From contig JAKPDK010000121.1 of NCBI GenBank assembly GCA_029552745.1, positions 1 to 64,000 on the forward strand: a DNA stretch of 64,000 bases. Reading direction: 5' to 3'. The stretch's first letter is position 1. Every line of letters starts with the position of its first letter. Shown piece by piece: positions 9,081-17,514 of this stretch. The DNA is from Candidatus Hydrogenedentota bacterium. Its GTDB lineage: Bacteria > Hydrogenedentota > Hydrogenedentia > Hydrogenedentales > SLHB01. The position numbers were made by a program, and so were the translations under genes. A model generated the notes under the pieces. The model saw nothing but the letters and a program-made list of their open reading frames with translations, was not told the DNA's origin and searched no databases.

Positions 9081-10175
9081 CTATTGTTTTGCGGCTAGGT
9101 CAAAAAAAAGGTTCCGGAAAACACGTTCCTCGTTCATTTGTCGCTCTAGATATTCACGCGCTGTCTCTATTGCTCGAATGCATGAGTTAGGATCGCTGGA
9201 GGCTTGGGCGGTCAGATTGTCTTTCTGATCTTTGTTAAAGATCTTTGATGCGTCTCCCAACGTTTGCAGAACAAGTTCATCTCGGTACCAGGTCTCCAAT
9301 AAATAGAGATACTGCATCAGCGTGCGCCGATAGGCGGCATCAATAAATGCCATTCTTTCTTCTTTTAGACTTTCTTTTTCGTCTGGGGATAACGCCTGTT
9401 CTTCTACTGTATCCAGCTCCGATTCTATTTCTGCTTCAATGATCTTACGTTGATCATTGAGTACTTGAGTAAACTCTCGCGCCAACTCTAATGGGTCTGC
9501 CTTTTGTTTGACTTTTCTTATGATTTCCAACGCAAGTGTTCTTCTTTCCGTGTCGGCAAGTTCCAGAGCACGGGTAATCTGGCCTTGTGCCAGCGCCGCA
9601 ATAGATAAAGCGGTTTCGCTTGGCATTTGTCGAGTTGTCATTAAGATGTCTGCGACAGTCTCTGTGCGCAGTATTCGAAATCGGATAGATTGGCACCGTG
9701 ACCGTATTGTTGCAAAGAGCAAGCCCGGATACTCGGAGGTCAATATAAATGTGCATTTTCCGGGCGGTTCTTCTAACGTCTTTAAGAATTTGTGTTGTGC
9801 TGCAGCGGTCAATCGGTCGGCATCTTGAAGTATAAATACTCTTCTATCGCCTTCAATGGGTGATAACGCGGCCAATTCCTGTATCTCTTCTATTGCCTCT
9901 ACCGCTATTGTTCTCGATTTTTTAACGGGTACAACGTAGCGAACGTCGGCGTGCGTTCCCTTTTCGATCTTGCTACAGGAAATGCAGGTGTCGCAGGAAT
10001 CTGTGCCGCCTTGATTTTTGCAATAAAGTGTCTTGGCGAGTTCCTTGGCTGTCGTCAGTTTCCCCACGCCTTCCGGCCCCCAAAACAAGAGCGCATGGGG
10101 AAATCTGCCCTGCGATAGCAGCCGCCGGATTAACTTTATAGCAAATTCTTGATCTTTTATGCGGGAGAAACTCAT
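9081..10175 (-). CDS. holB: DNA polymerase III delta' subunit
   Basis: 364 residues; clamp-loader AAA+ ATPase subunit. Walker A-like GPEGVGKLTTAKEL is near residue 33, followed by a zinc module of four Cys (CDTCISC plus YC upstream). FILQDADRLTAAAQHKFLKTLEEPP is the Walker B/sensor region and IRSRCQSIRF the SRC motif. The C-terminal collar is highly charged. It lies 18 bases downstream of tmk, the common tmk-holB order. Confidence 0.93.
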   Translation of the reverse strand: MSFSRIKDQEFAIKLIRRLLSQGRFPHALLFWGPEGVGKLTTAKELAKTLYCKNQGGTDSCDTCISCSKIEKGTHADVRYVVPVKKSRTIAVEAIEEIQELAALSPIEGDRRVFILQDADRLTAAAQHKFLKTLEEPPGKCTFILTSEYPGLLFATIRSRCQSIRFRILRTETVADILMTTRQMPSETALSIAALAQGQITRALELADTERRTLALEIIRKVKQKADPLELAREFTQVLNDQRKIIEAEIESELDTVEEQALSPDEKESLKEERMAFIDAAYRRTLMQYLYLLETWYRDELVLQTLGDASKIFNKDQKDNLTAQASSDPNSCIRAIETAREYLERQMNEERVFRNLFFDLAAKQ

Positions 10176-10193
10176 GAAAGAACCATAATCTGA

Positions 10194-10835
10194 TCATTCG
10201 CCCGATAGATTAGCTGGGCTTAACAATGGCTTTATTAGATTGAAAATATCCTCTGCGATTACCGGAGGAGATTTACAACCATCTACTATCTTAACACGGT
10301 TTGGTTCTTTTTGTGACAGTTCAATGAAGCTTTTTCTTACTTTTTCGTGGAATGACTCAGGTTCTTGCTCGATGCGATCAGGTTTTCCGCATTTCCCTAT
10401 CCGCGTTAGACCCTCTTTGACCGGTACATCCAGGACGATCGTCATGTCAGGCCAGACATCTCGTGTCGCAATTCTATGTAAGACCTGAACGGTTTCTATA
10501 TCGATGCTGCGTCCCGCCCCTTGGTAGGCTGTGGTCGAGTCGACGAACCGATCTGAAATGACTACTGCGCCGGATTCGAGCGCCGGGCGTATCACCTCGT
10601 CCACATGTTGAGCCCGCGCAGCTTCATATAACAGAAGTTCTGTCATAGGGGAGATTTCACGGTTGTTATCGTCCAGCAGTATTTTGCGTATAATTTCAGC
10701 GATACGAGAACCGCCTGGTTCGCGAGTAGCCAGAACCCTGTACTTAAGATTCTCCAAGCGACTTTTCAAAAACTGAACCTGCGTCGTTTTGCCACTCCCC
10801 TCGATACCCTCTAATGTGATGAACACGCCCTTCAT
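10194..10835 (-). CDS. tmk: Thymidylate kinase
   Basis: 213 residues. It phosphorylates dTMP to dTDP. P-loop GIEGSGKTTQVQFLKSR is at the N-terminus, TREPGG near residue 38, and the DR motif SDRFVDSTTAYQGAGR near residue 93. The start overlaps the tyrA stop by 4 bases (ATGA), so the two are translationally coupled. Confidence 0.95.
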   Translation of the reverse strand: MKGVFITLEGIEGSGKTTQVQFLKSRLENLKYRVLATREPGGSRIAEIIRKILLDDNNREISPMTELLLYEAARAQHVDEVIRPALESGAVVISDRFVDSTTAYQGAGRSIDIETVQVLHRIATRDVWPDMTIVLDVPVKEGLTRIGKCGKPDRIEQEPESFHEKVRKSFIELSQKEPNRVKIVDGCKSPPVIAEDIFNLIKPLLSPANLSGE

Positions 10836-11689
10836 TTGTCGAGCACTCGTTTGCGATTTTCTTGAGCTTGTTCAAAAAATGTTTCCAACCCGCGCGCATC
10901 TCGCTCTTCAACCAGCTGAAGAATCCTGGTCATTTTTTCTTGGAAAGCAATTAGGCCTCTGGCGATGGCTTCCGGATTTGTCAGGCAAATGTCTCTCCAT
11001 AATTCAGCGCGTCCTGCAGCGACGCGGGTCGTGTCCCGAAAACCACTTCCTATCATAGGTCGAACATGACAATCAGGATCTATCAGCAGGGCGAGACAAG
11101 CTGCAACGATATGCGGGACGTGGCTAGTTCGGGCAAGGATTTCATCGTGTTGTTCCGGGGGCAATTCAAACACCTTGGACCCGACGGCTTTCCAGAGGTC
11201 ACAAACGGTGCGGTGGGCGTCGCTCGCGTGGAAACTCTCTTTTTTTTCGACGATGACAACACTTCCGTTGTACAGGTTTCCCGTGGCATGTTCCGCCCCA
11301 TACTTTTCTGATCCAGCCATCGGATGACTTCCGATGAATCTCAAGGGAGATGGCCAAGTTTTTCTTGCGTGTTGGCATATTGCAGACTTTGTACTAGCAA
11401 CATCGGTGACAACGAGGTCTGGTCTGCAATGGGGATGAATTTCGTCCAGTTCAGCGACAACCGAATTTGCGGGTGTGCAGAGCACAATTAGGTCGGCATC
11501 TTTTACTGCTTTTTTCAAGTCGAGAAAGGACTCATCTATTGCGCCTCGGGCTAAAGCCACGTCCAAAGAATTCTGACGACGCCCTACGCCTCTGACTGTT
11601 CTGGCAATCCCACGTTCCTTGAGTGCAAGACCTAACGATCCCCCGAGTAACCCCACTCCAACGATAGTTGCCACTTGGAACTCTTTCAT
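10832..11689 (-). CDS. tyrA: Prephenate dehydrogenase
   Basis: 285 residues; NAD-dependent conversion of prephenate to 4-hydroxyphenylpyruvate in tyrosine synthesis. The Rossmann loop VGVGLLGGSLGLALKERG is at residues 10-27, and GSHPMAGSEKYGAEHA near 120 holds the catalytic His. There is no chorismate mutase or ACT domain, so this is the monofunctional form. It overlaps hisA by 4 bases. Confidence 0.93.
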   Translation of the reverse strand: MKEFQVATIVGVGLLGGSLGLALKERGIARTVRGVGRRQNSLDVALARGAIDESFLDLKKAVKDADLIVLCTPANSVVAELDEIHPHCRPDLVVTDVASTKSAICQHARKTWPSPLRFIGSHPMAGSEKYGAEHATGNLYNGSVVIVEKKESFHASDAHRTVCDLWKAVGSKVFELPPEQHDEILARTSHVPHIVAACLALLIDPDCHVRPMIGSGFRDTTRVAAGRAELWRDICLTNPEAIARGLIAFQEKMTRILQLVEERDARGLETFFEQAQENRKRVLDK

Positions 11690-12432
11690 AAGTCTGGACG
11701 AGTAGCCTCCAAAGCCTGGCTCAAGGTAAATGCCCCTACATATAAAGCGCGTCCAACGATGATTTCATCCACAACTCCCCCACTTCTACGTATTTCCTGT
11801 TCCAGCAGAGTTGCAGTGCGAATATCTCCTAACGAGGAGACACCCCCTGAAAGGGTAACCGGGATTTTTAATGCAGTTGCCATCTTTCGCGCCGCCTCGA
11901 AATTCGGTCCTTGCAACATGCCGTCCCGACCGATATCTGTATAGATAATACGGCTGACCCCTGCCTTTTCAACAAATTCGGCAAACTCCAACGCATCGGT
12001 ATCGGTAAGCTCTGTCCAACCACTAAGGGCCACTCGTCCCTCTCTGGCATCGATGCCCACGACGATTCTTCCTGGGAAACATGCAGCAGCCTCTTTTACT
12101 AGGTTGGGGTCTCTGTATGCGGCGGTTCCCAGGATCACACGTTCCGCTCCGAGTCCGACGGCTTCTTGGATAGTGGCCATTGTGCGAATGCCACCCCCCA
12201 CTTCAAAGCGAACCTTTTTGCTCGCCAATTCTTCTAGAATGGGTCCAACACACAACTTACCTTGTTTGGCTCCATCAAGGTCAACAAGGTGTATAAGGTC
12301 TGCACCTTGATTGACCCATTCCAAAGTCTGGGCAATCGGGTCGTTTGAAAACACAGTTTCGCGGTCAAAATCCCCTTGCACCAGGTTGACGCACAGGCCG
12401 CCGCGGATGTCTACCGCGGGTATGACCCGCAT
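11686..12432 (-). CDS. hisA: Phosphoribosylformimino-5-aminoimidazole carboxamide ribotide isomerase
   Basis: 248 residues; TIM-barrel isomerase of histidine synthesis. Catalytic Asp is in VIPAVDIRGG near residue 8 and the second in YTDIGRDGM near 130; phosphate-binding loops read EVGGGIR and LSGGVSS. It starts two bases after the rplT stop with no SD of its own, so its translation probably depends on ribosomes leaving rplT. The other his genes seen here, hisH and hisF, are 39 kb away. Confidence 0.95.
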   Translation of the reverse strand: MRVIPAVDIRGGLCVNLVQGDFDRETVFSNDPIAQTLEWVNQGADLIHLVDLDGAKQGKLCVGPILEELASKKVRFEVGGGIRTMATIQEAVGLGAERVILGTAAYRDPNLVKEAAACFPGRIVVGIDAREGRVALSGWTELTDTDALEFAEFVEKAGVSRIIYTDIGRDGMLQGPNFEAARKMATALKIPVTLSGGVSSLGDIRTATLLEQEIRRSGGVVDEIIVGRALYVGAFTLSQALEATRPDL

Positions 12433-12434
12433 TT

Positions 12435-12794
12435 TTAGGAACCAGCTTGCGCCTTAACCAACTCCACAAGCTGGTTAAAGCGCGTCTGATCGGTCGCCGC
12501 AATTTCAGCGAGCATCTTGCGATTCAGTTCAATTTTCGCCTGTTTCAATCCCTGAATGAATCGACTGTAAGAAATGCCGCATTGTCTGGTGGCAGCATTA
12601 ATGCGTGCTATCCAAAGACGGCGGAAATCCCGTTTTTTGTTGCGGCGGTCCCGATACGAATACTGTCCAGCATGTTCCACACTTTGACGGGCTGTTTTCA
12701 TGAGGCGATGCCGACTTCCCCGATAGCCCGATGCAAGTTTCAAGTATCCTTTACGGCGTCTGCGGGACGCTGGTGCATTTGTTGCTCTAGGCAT
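12435..12794 (-). CDS. rplT: 50S ribosomal protein L20
   Basis: 119 residues, normal length. LKLASGYRGSRHRLMKTARQSVEHAGQYSYRDRRNKKRDFR is divided between the basic N-terminal extension and the rRNA-binding core, and RLWIARINAA and SYSRFIQGL are family blocks. L20 is essential for early 50S assembly and is the autogenous repressor of infC-rpmI-rplT in characterised bacteria. It follows rpmI by 24 bases. Confidence 0.97.
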   Translation of the reverse strand: MPRATNAPASRRRRKGYLKLASGYRGSRHRLMKTARQSVEHAGQYSYRDRRNKKRDFRRLWIARINAATRQCGISYSRFIQGLKQAKIELNRKMLAEIAATDQTRFNQLVELVKAQAGS

Positions 12795-12818
12795 GGCTTT
12801 ATCCTCGCTTTCTACTCT

Positions 12819-13016
12819 TTAAGCGTATGGTAACAAGCGTTTGACGCGTGCAGTTTCAGACGGGCTGACCACAACGGGAGTCCTTAACCTGCGTCTCCGC
12901 TTTGCCGATTTGTGCGTCATCAGATGGCTGGCATACGCCTTGTCCCGCTTAAACTTGCCGGTTTTAGTTCTGCGGAAACGTTTCATCGCAGCGCGGTTGC
13001 TCTTGATTTTTGGCAT
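12819..13016 (-). CDS. rpmI: 50S ribosomal protein L35
   Basis: 65 residues, normal length. MPKIKSNRAAMKRFRRTKTG is the conserved N-terminus, followed by the basic block AKRRRRLR. An SD (AAGGAG) precedes the ATG by about 7 bases. It is separated from infC by 138 bases, which contain a short GCTC-GT-GAGC hairpin but no clear terminator. Confidence 0.97.
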   Translation of the reverse strand: MPKIKSNRAAMKRFRRTKTGKFKRDKAYASHLMTHKSAKRRRRLRTPVVVSPSETARVKRLLPYA

Positions 13017-13154
13017 ATTTACTCTCCTTAGTATCTGAGGTTCTGGGGAACATTTTCACAATTCTAGCGTTGCTCACGAGCATTAAGCCTTGTCGAAGAA
13101 AACATCCCTTTCTGTTTCCCGAAAAGAATGAAAGAAACGTTGGGTCTACTGTAC

Positions 13155-13682
13155 TTATTTAGACGGGGACAGAACGATACTCATGGTCCGTCCCTCAAGT
13201 TTCACGTTATTTACGTCGATTTGTTCCTGATGAAGGTCTTTTGTACCTTCAAGTACACGAGCAAGAACTTCGCGGCCAAATTCGGGATGTGCCGTTTCTC
13301 GCCCTCGGAACATGACGGTCACTTTAACTTTGTTTCCTTCTTGCAAGAATTCTCGAACATGATTTGTCTTGAACGTAAAGTCATGAATATCGATCTTGGG
13401 ACGATACTTGACTTCTTTTACGACAACAGCGTGCTGATGTTTTTTGGATTCTTTGGCCCGTTTGCTTTGTTGGTACCTATACTTCCCATAGTCCATAATG
13501 CGGCAAACTGGCGGCGACGCACCTGGCGCCACTTCGACTAAGTCGAGACCTCTCCGTTCTGCTTCCGCAACGGCGTCTGCGGGGCTCATGATTCCCAATT
13601 GCACGCCATTTTCGTCGATGACCCGCACCTGCCTGGCGTGGATCATCTCGTTAACGCGAACCCGGTTATCTACCTTTGCGAT
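13155..13682 (-). CDS. infC: Translation initiation factor IF-3 (AUC start codon)
   Basis: 175 residues when started at the ATC at 13682-13680. IF-3 binds the 30S subunit and discriminates start codons. The family N-terminus reads NRVRVNEMIHARQVRVIDENG across the first internal ATG (13646), so that ATG lies within the conserved part. Upstream in frame the only codons before a TGA are AGC and ATC, and a perfect AGGAGG (13696-13691) is 8 bases from the ATC. A non-AUG start is the known hallmark of infC autoregulation (AUU in E. coli). First gene of a ten-gene operon. Confidence 0.93.
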   Translation of the reverse strand: MAKVDNRVRVNEMIHARQVRVIDENGVQLGIMSPADAVAEAERRGLDLVEVAPGASPPVCRIMDYGKYRYQQSKRAKESKKHQHAVVVKEVKYRPKIDIHDFTFKTNHVREFLQEGNKVKVTVMFRGRETAHPEFGREVLARVLEGTKDLHQEQIDVNNVKLEGRTMSIVLSPSK

Positions 13683-13759
13683 GCTTCAATCCTCCTTTTT
13701 GGGGTATTGTGGATTTAATAACGTGGCTCATCTCACTTCAATACCCGAACATCTCCAAC

Positions 13760-13794
13760 AAAAAACGCGACGGAAACTCTCTGCTTCCGTCGCG
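13760..13794 (-). terminator. Intrinsic terminator in the infC leader (attenuator)
   Basis: On the minus strand CGCGACGGAA (13794-13785) pairs perfectly with TTCCGTCGCG (13775-13766) across a 9-base loop and is followed directly by six T (13765-13760). It lies about 80 bases upstream of the infC start and downstream of a plausible promoter, so it would stop transcription before the operon. A second arrangement (see 13874-13889) can disrupt it. Confidence 0.8.
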
Positions 13795-13873
13795 GAAACT
13801 CACCAAAGGAGCTTTTCGGATAATGCGCTTCCAGCGCTACCCTGCAAACAGGTATCATAACCGCAGCAAGGTG

Positions 13874-13889
13874 AGAAGCAGAGGCTTCT
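13874..13889 (-). promoter_or_regulatory. Anti-antiterminator / antiterminator segment of infC leader
   Basis: On the minus strand AGAAGC-CTCT-GCTTCT can form a 6-bp hairpin. Alternatively its 3' half, CTCTGCTTC (13883-13875), pairs perfectly over 9 bases with GAAGCAGAG (13787-13779), which belongs to the 5' stem and loop of the terminator. The two folds exclude each other, as in classical attenuators. L20 or IF-3 as the ligand is inference from characterised infC operons. Confidence 0.6.
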
Positions 13890-13918
13890 TCTTAGATAAT
13901 CCACATTCAATGTACTAA

Positions 13919-13948
13919 AGAGTAGCATGACTACAGGGTGTAAGTCAA
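13919..13948 (-). promoter_or_regulatory. infC: Candidate sigma-70 promoter of the infC operon
   Basis: Minus-strand TTGACT (-35, 13948-13943) and TACTCT (-10, 13924-13919) with an 18-base spacer. It would give a leader of about 230 bases that contains the attenuator. No experimental support. Confidence 0.5.
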
Positions 13949-14042
13949 TCTCACCGAACACTCACTGAGCATCTCTTGGGAAACCTTCCCAAGAAGTGTT
14001 TGCTTCTAACGTATGGTGTAAAATTTAGAAAAGGAGAACTAC

Positions 14043-14426
14043 ATGGTTTTCTCTTACAAGAAATCGGTTGGGACAATATTAAGCTTAGCCATTGTTTTAC
14101 TTACACTGGGATGCACCATTGGCGGGCCTCGTCATTCAGCTGCTTTCACGGATGAATGGATGAGGAGCCGATCATCAGAAAAGAGAAATAGTTTGGCTGC
14201 CCAAGAAGAAGAAATAACTCTCTTAGGGAAGCCCGGTGGGCCAAGAGCCTACGTATACCGAGACGAAAAAGGTAGTCCTCAACTCGCCATAGGTGGTTCA
14301 GGAGGATTAAGCGCCGACGTTCGGGTTGATGATGGCTCTCCTGAGGTCAAGTTAAAGTACAAAATCGGTATTGGGGGTAAGAAACAAAACCTAAGAGAGA
14401 CTCTGCCCAAAGAAACAAAACCATAA
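14043..14426 (+). CDS. Small lipoprotein of unknown function
   Basis: 127 residues with a clear signal peptide ending in lipobox LTLGC (Cys 28), so exported and lipidated. The mature part is hydrophilic and Gly/Lys rich with GKPGGPRAYVYRDEKGSPQLAIGGSGG; no family recognised. The SD AAAGGAG lies 7 bases before ATG. It is transcribed away from infC; the shared upstream region is about 360 bases. Confidence 0.8.
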   Translation: MVFSYKKSVGTILSLAIVLLTLGCTIGGPRHSAAFTDEWMRSRSSEKRNSLAAQEEEITLLGKPGGPRAYVYRDEKGSPQLAIGGSGGLSADVRVDDGSPEVKLKYKIGIGGKKQNLRETLPKETKP

Positions 14427-14473
14427 CATGGTATTCTTTAATTACTAGGCAAGGGACAAAAGCGTATTGGTGG

Positions 14474-15100
14474 CTACAACCGGTTTTCTTGACCGTGTAG
14501 AATCCTAGAGATGTTTTCTTTGTGACGCACCAATATTAGCAAGGTTATCGCAGACACTCCGAGTCGAAGAGTCCAGGGCTCCGGCAACAAATCGAACGGG
14601 GCGGTTATCCACTCAAACGGAAGCAAATAGACCAGAAAGGTCATGACAACTGCCGATAGACAGGAACCCAGGCTCACCATTCTCGACCAGAGTACTGTCA
14701 GCAAAAACACTGATGCAGCAATCAATGTTGGTAAAGGACACAAGGTTAGGAAAACACCTGCACTGGTTGCCACGCCTTTACCCCCTTTAAATTTCAGAAA
14801 CAACGAAACAGTGTGTCCTAGAATCGCCGCAACGCCGCACAAGAGCGGTGCATATTCCCATAGAGAAATTTTCGACAAAAGGATCACTGCAAATACGCCT
14901 TTTAGGACGTCTGCGCCTAACGCAATCGCCCCCATTCTTTTTCCCAAAACCCTCAGTGTATTTGTTGCACCGATGTTTTTACTTCCATGCTGTCGAATGT
15001 CAATTCCCCGAAACCACAGTCCCAACCACAAGCCGGATGGGATGGAACCCAAGGAATAAGATAGAAACAAAGCTATAATGGTAGTTATGATCTCTTTCAT
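14474..15100 (-). CDS. plsY: Acyl-phosphate:glycerol-3-phosphate acyltransferase PlsY
   Basis: 208 residues, polytopic inner-membrane enzyme starting phospholipid synthesis. Motif 1 SYSLGSIPSGLWLG (residues 14-27), GSKNIGATNTLRVLG (about 39-53), and motif 3 FKGGKGVATSAGVF (about 103-116) are all present. It is downstream of der and pgsA on the same strand, a membrane-lipid grouping. Confidence 0.95.
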   Translation of the reverse strand: MKEIITTIIALFLSYSLGSIPSGLWLGLWFRGIDIRQHGSKNIGATNTLRVLGKRMGAIALGADVLKGVFAVILLSKISLWEYAPLLCGVAAILGHTVSLFLKFKGGKGVATSAGVFLTLCPLPTLIAASVFLLTVLWSRMVSLGSCLSAVVMTFLVYLLPFEWITAPFDLLPEPWTLRLGVSAITLLILVRHKENISRILHGQENRL

Positions 15101-15121
15101 CTTTTGTATGAAATTATTAAG

Positions 15122-16504
15122 TTAACCTGTGGCGGAATCGTTTTTCTCTTCTCTCAATTCTATCTTTATTGGGACGCCAACAAAACCATGTTCTTTTCTA
15201 ATGCGGTTTTCGATGTGACGCACGTAGCTGAAATGGAACAGTCTTTTTTGATTAACGAATAAGACAAAAACGGTTGGTTTAATACTAGCTTGGGTTGCGT
15301 AAAGGATGCGAGCCACGCGTCCCTTGTGATAAGAACCCGCGCCGCTTGTGCGAATGTCCTGCATCAAACGGTTCAATTCACTTGTTGATATCCGTTTGGT
15401 TGCTTCTTGCGCCACGAGCTCGACCCAATCGAGCAAGGCCGTGAGACGAAGCCGGGTTAGGCTTGAAATAGTAACCATCGGGAAGTAGCTGCAAAATGGC
15501 GCTTTGTATTCGATTTCCTCTTTTATTTTTGCCAGGTGCGCTTTCTTGTTTTCGATTAAGTCCCACTTGCTCCAAGCCCAGACCGCGGCTTTGCCTTGTT
15601 CTTTAATATATTCAAAGATCCGTTTATCCTGTTCGGTGATGCCTTCTGTGGCGTCAGTCAAAACAACGGTGACATCCGATTCCCTAATGCTTCGGAGTGT
15701 TCTGCTTACACTGTATCGCTCTACCTCTTGGCGTATTCCCGCTTTACGTCGGAGTCCAGCGGTATCGACAAGGAGATAGCACCTATCTTTCCAGCGGAAC
15801 TCCACATCAACGGAGTCCCGTGTAGTGCCCGGTATATCGGTCACAATCATACGCTCTTCATCTAGTAAGGCATTCACTAATGAAGACTTTCCAACGTTCG
15901 GGCGTCCTACGATTGCCACCCGTGTTACAGTGGATTCTGTGCCGGGTAACGCCACTTCATTGCCGTTCGAACAGACCCTGGGAGTTAAGTGAAGAGCCGA
16001 GACGATGGCTTCCATTACGGCGTCTGTATTGCGACCGTGCGTAGCAGAAACTGGAATAGGGTTTCCCAGTCCGAGTTGAAAGAAATCAGCAGCCAACAGT
16101 TCCTGTTTTTCGTTGTCTAGTTTATTTACTGCCAGTACGATGGGTTTATTGAGTCTGCGCAACTGCTCGCACAGGTCTAGGTCTGTACGGGTCAATTCTT
16201 GTCTGCCATCTACGACGAACAAAACAACATCTGCTTCCTCAAGGGCTTTACGGACTTGTTCCTGTATTTTCCGGGTTATGGGGTCGATGGGGTCTGCCAC
16301 AATACCGCCCGTATCGGCAATCAGCATTTCCACCCCATCCCAGATTGCCTTTCCATAGTTGCGGTCTCTGGTCACCCCCTCTTGTTCATGTACAATCGCA
16401 CGAAAACGTCCTGTCATTCTATTAAACAAGGTCGATTTGCCGACATTAGGACGGCCGCAGATGACAATGCGCGGCAATTTCATGTGATCATCCGCGATGT
16501 TCAT
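15122..16504 (-). CDS. der: Ribosome biogenesis GTPase Der (EngA)
   Basis: 460 residues with two tandem GTPase domains: G1 GRPNVGKST near residue 17 with DTAGG and NKLD, then a second GRPNVGKSS near 204 with DTAGLRRK and WSKWD, and a C-terminal KH-like domain. It functions in 50S subunit maturation. The start at 16504 overlaps the pgsA end by 17 bases; the internal ATG at 16483 (MKLPRIVICGRP) matches the family N-terminus better and is a real alternative. Confidence 0.96.
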   Translation of the reverse strand: MNIADDHMKLPRIVICGRPNVGKSTLFNRMTGRFRAIVHEQEGVTRDRNYGKAIWDGVEMLIADTGGIVADPIDPITRKIQEQVRKALEEADVVLFVVDGRQELTRTDLDLCEQLRRLNKPIVLAVNKLDNEKQELLAADFFQLGLGNPIPVSATHGRNTDAVMEAIVSALHLTPRVCSNGNEVALPGTESTVTRVAIVGRPNVGKSSLVNALLDEERMIVTDIPGTTRDSVDVEFRWKDRCYLLVDTAGLRRKAGIRQEVERYSVSRTLRSIRESDVTVVLTDATEGITEQDKRIFEYIKEQGKAAVWAWSKWDLIENKKAHLAKIKEEIEYKAPFCSYFPMVTISSLTRLRLTALLDWVELVAQEATKRISTSELNRLMQDIRTSGAGSYHKGRVARILYATQASIKPTVFVLFVNQKRLFHFSYVRHIENRIRKEHGFVGVPIKIELREEKNDSATG

Positions 16505-17045
16505 CTTCGCTGCCCACCTGCTTTAGACCGTCACGGAGATAATCAAAAAATGATATAACAGACAATACGGTGGTAATGTAGACCATCATGTTTGAGTACT
16601 TGGTCTCCAATAGAACACAGCAAATTGTCGCCATTTGAAAGGCAGTCGTGAGTTTGCCGGAAATACGGGGGCGAACACGAAGGGGGCCGAAGAACTCGTT
16701 AATTAAATAGGAGCCGAGAACAATAATGATATCTCGACTTAAAACAATAACGGGAAACCACGCTGGTATTCGGTAGGCAAACTCACGGTTCACCGCCAAA
16801 AAAACAAAAGCGATGTTTATCAAAAGTTTATCGGCTAGAGGATCCAATACCGCCCCAAGTCGTGTTTTTTGGTCAAACATACGCGCAATAAACCCATCAA
16901 GAGCATCGGAGATGGAGGCTAAAGCAAACACGAACAAAGCAGCATAACGCAAATAGGGTTTGTTATGCTCGTACATCATTACAAGCACAATAAAAACCGG
17001 AATGAGCAGTAACCTGCCTATGGTAATACGGTTGGCGAGAGTCAC
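16488..17045 (-). CDS. pgsA: CDP-diacylglycerol-glycerol-3-phosphate 3-phosphatidyltransferase
   Basis: 185 residues from GTG 17045, which has AGGA about 7 bases upstream and gives the typical MTLANRIT start; TTG 17081 would add 12 residues. It makes phosphatidylglycerophosphate. The CDP-alcohol phosphatidyltransferase signature DGFIARMFDQKTRLGAVLDPLAD (D-G-x2-A-R...G-x3-D-x3-D) is complete, with several hydrophobic helices. Confidence 0.93.
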   Translation of the reverse strand: MTLANRITIGRLLLIPVFIVLVMMYEHNKPYLRYAALFVFALASISDALDGFIARMFDQKTRLGAVLDPLADKLLINIAFVFLAVNREFAYRIPAWFPVIVLSRDIIIVLGSYLINEFFGPLRVRPRISGKLTTAFQMATICCVLLETKYSNMMVYITTVLSVISFFDYLRDGLKQVGSEDEHRG

Positions 17046-17125
17046 TTTTTGTTCCTGAGATACCTTATTTAGGCAAGACAATTTCTTACTGCCGTGCCCC
17101 TTATCTCAAATCAAATAACGCCGCG

Positions 17126-17512
17126 TCAAAAGCTGTTTGTCTTTTGAGGTAGGTGACGGCGAATTTGGGCAATAAGTTCTGCCGGTGTAAATGGCTTGAT
17201 GATGACTGTTGCGGCACCGACCCGTTTGCTGCGAGCGCGGGCGTCTACTGTGTGGGCAGAGGTCAAACATAATATCGGTATGTCTTGGGTCTGAGGATTT
17301 GCCTTCAGTTGTTCGGCCACCTCATATCCACTCATCATCGGCATCATGATATCCAGCAGTATAAGATCAGGCATTTCCGTTTCAGCTGCATCCAGAGCGC
17401 TCAAACCATCATATGCTTTTACTACGTCAAACGATTCATTCCGAAGAGCCTGCTCGATAAAATCAACGACATCGCGTTCATCGTCAACAATTAATATCTT
17501 AGGCTTGTTCAT
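17126..17512 (-). CDS. Stand-alone CheY-like response regulator
   Basis: 128 residues, receiver domain only. Acidic pocket ILIVDDERD, phospho-acceptor Asp in LILLDIMMP near residue 54, Thr in CLTSAH, and the conserved Lys in IIKPF. It lacks an output domain, so it acts by protein contact. The SD GGGGAG is 7 bases upstream. It is 2 bases after the PilZ gene, which suggests the two are co-expressed; no kinase is adjacent. Confidence 0.92.
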   Translation of the reverse strand: MNKPKILIVDDERDVVDFIEQALRNESFDVVKAYDGLSALDAAETEMPDLILLDIMMPMMSGYEVAEQLKANPQTQDIPILCLTSAHTVDARARSKRVGAATVIIKPFTPAELIAQIRRHLPQKTNSF

Positions 17513-17514
17513 GT

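Noticed and set aside
13766-13830. T-box-like string (GGTGAGTTTCCGCG) before the infC terminator
   Set aside because: It resembles the T-box antiterminator only loosely, no specifier stem or AG bulge is visible, and infC-rpmI-rplT is not a usual T-box target.
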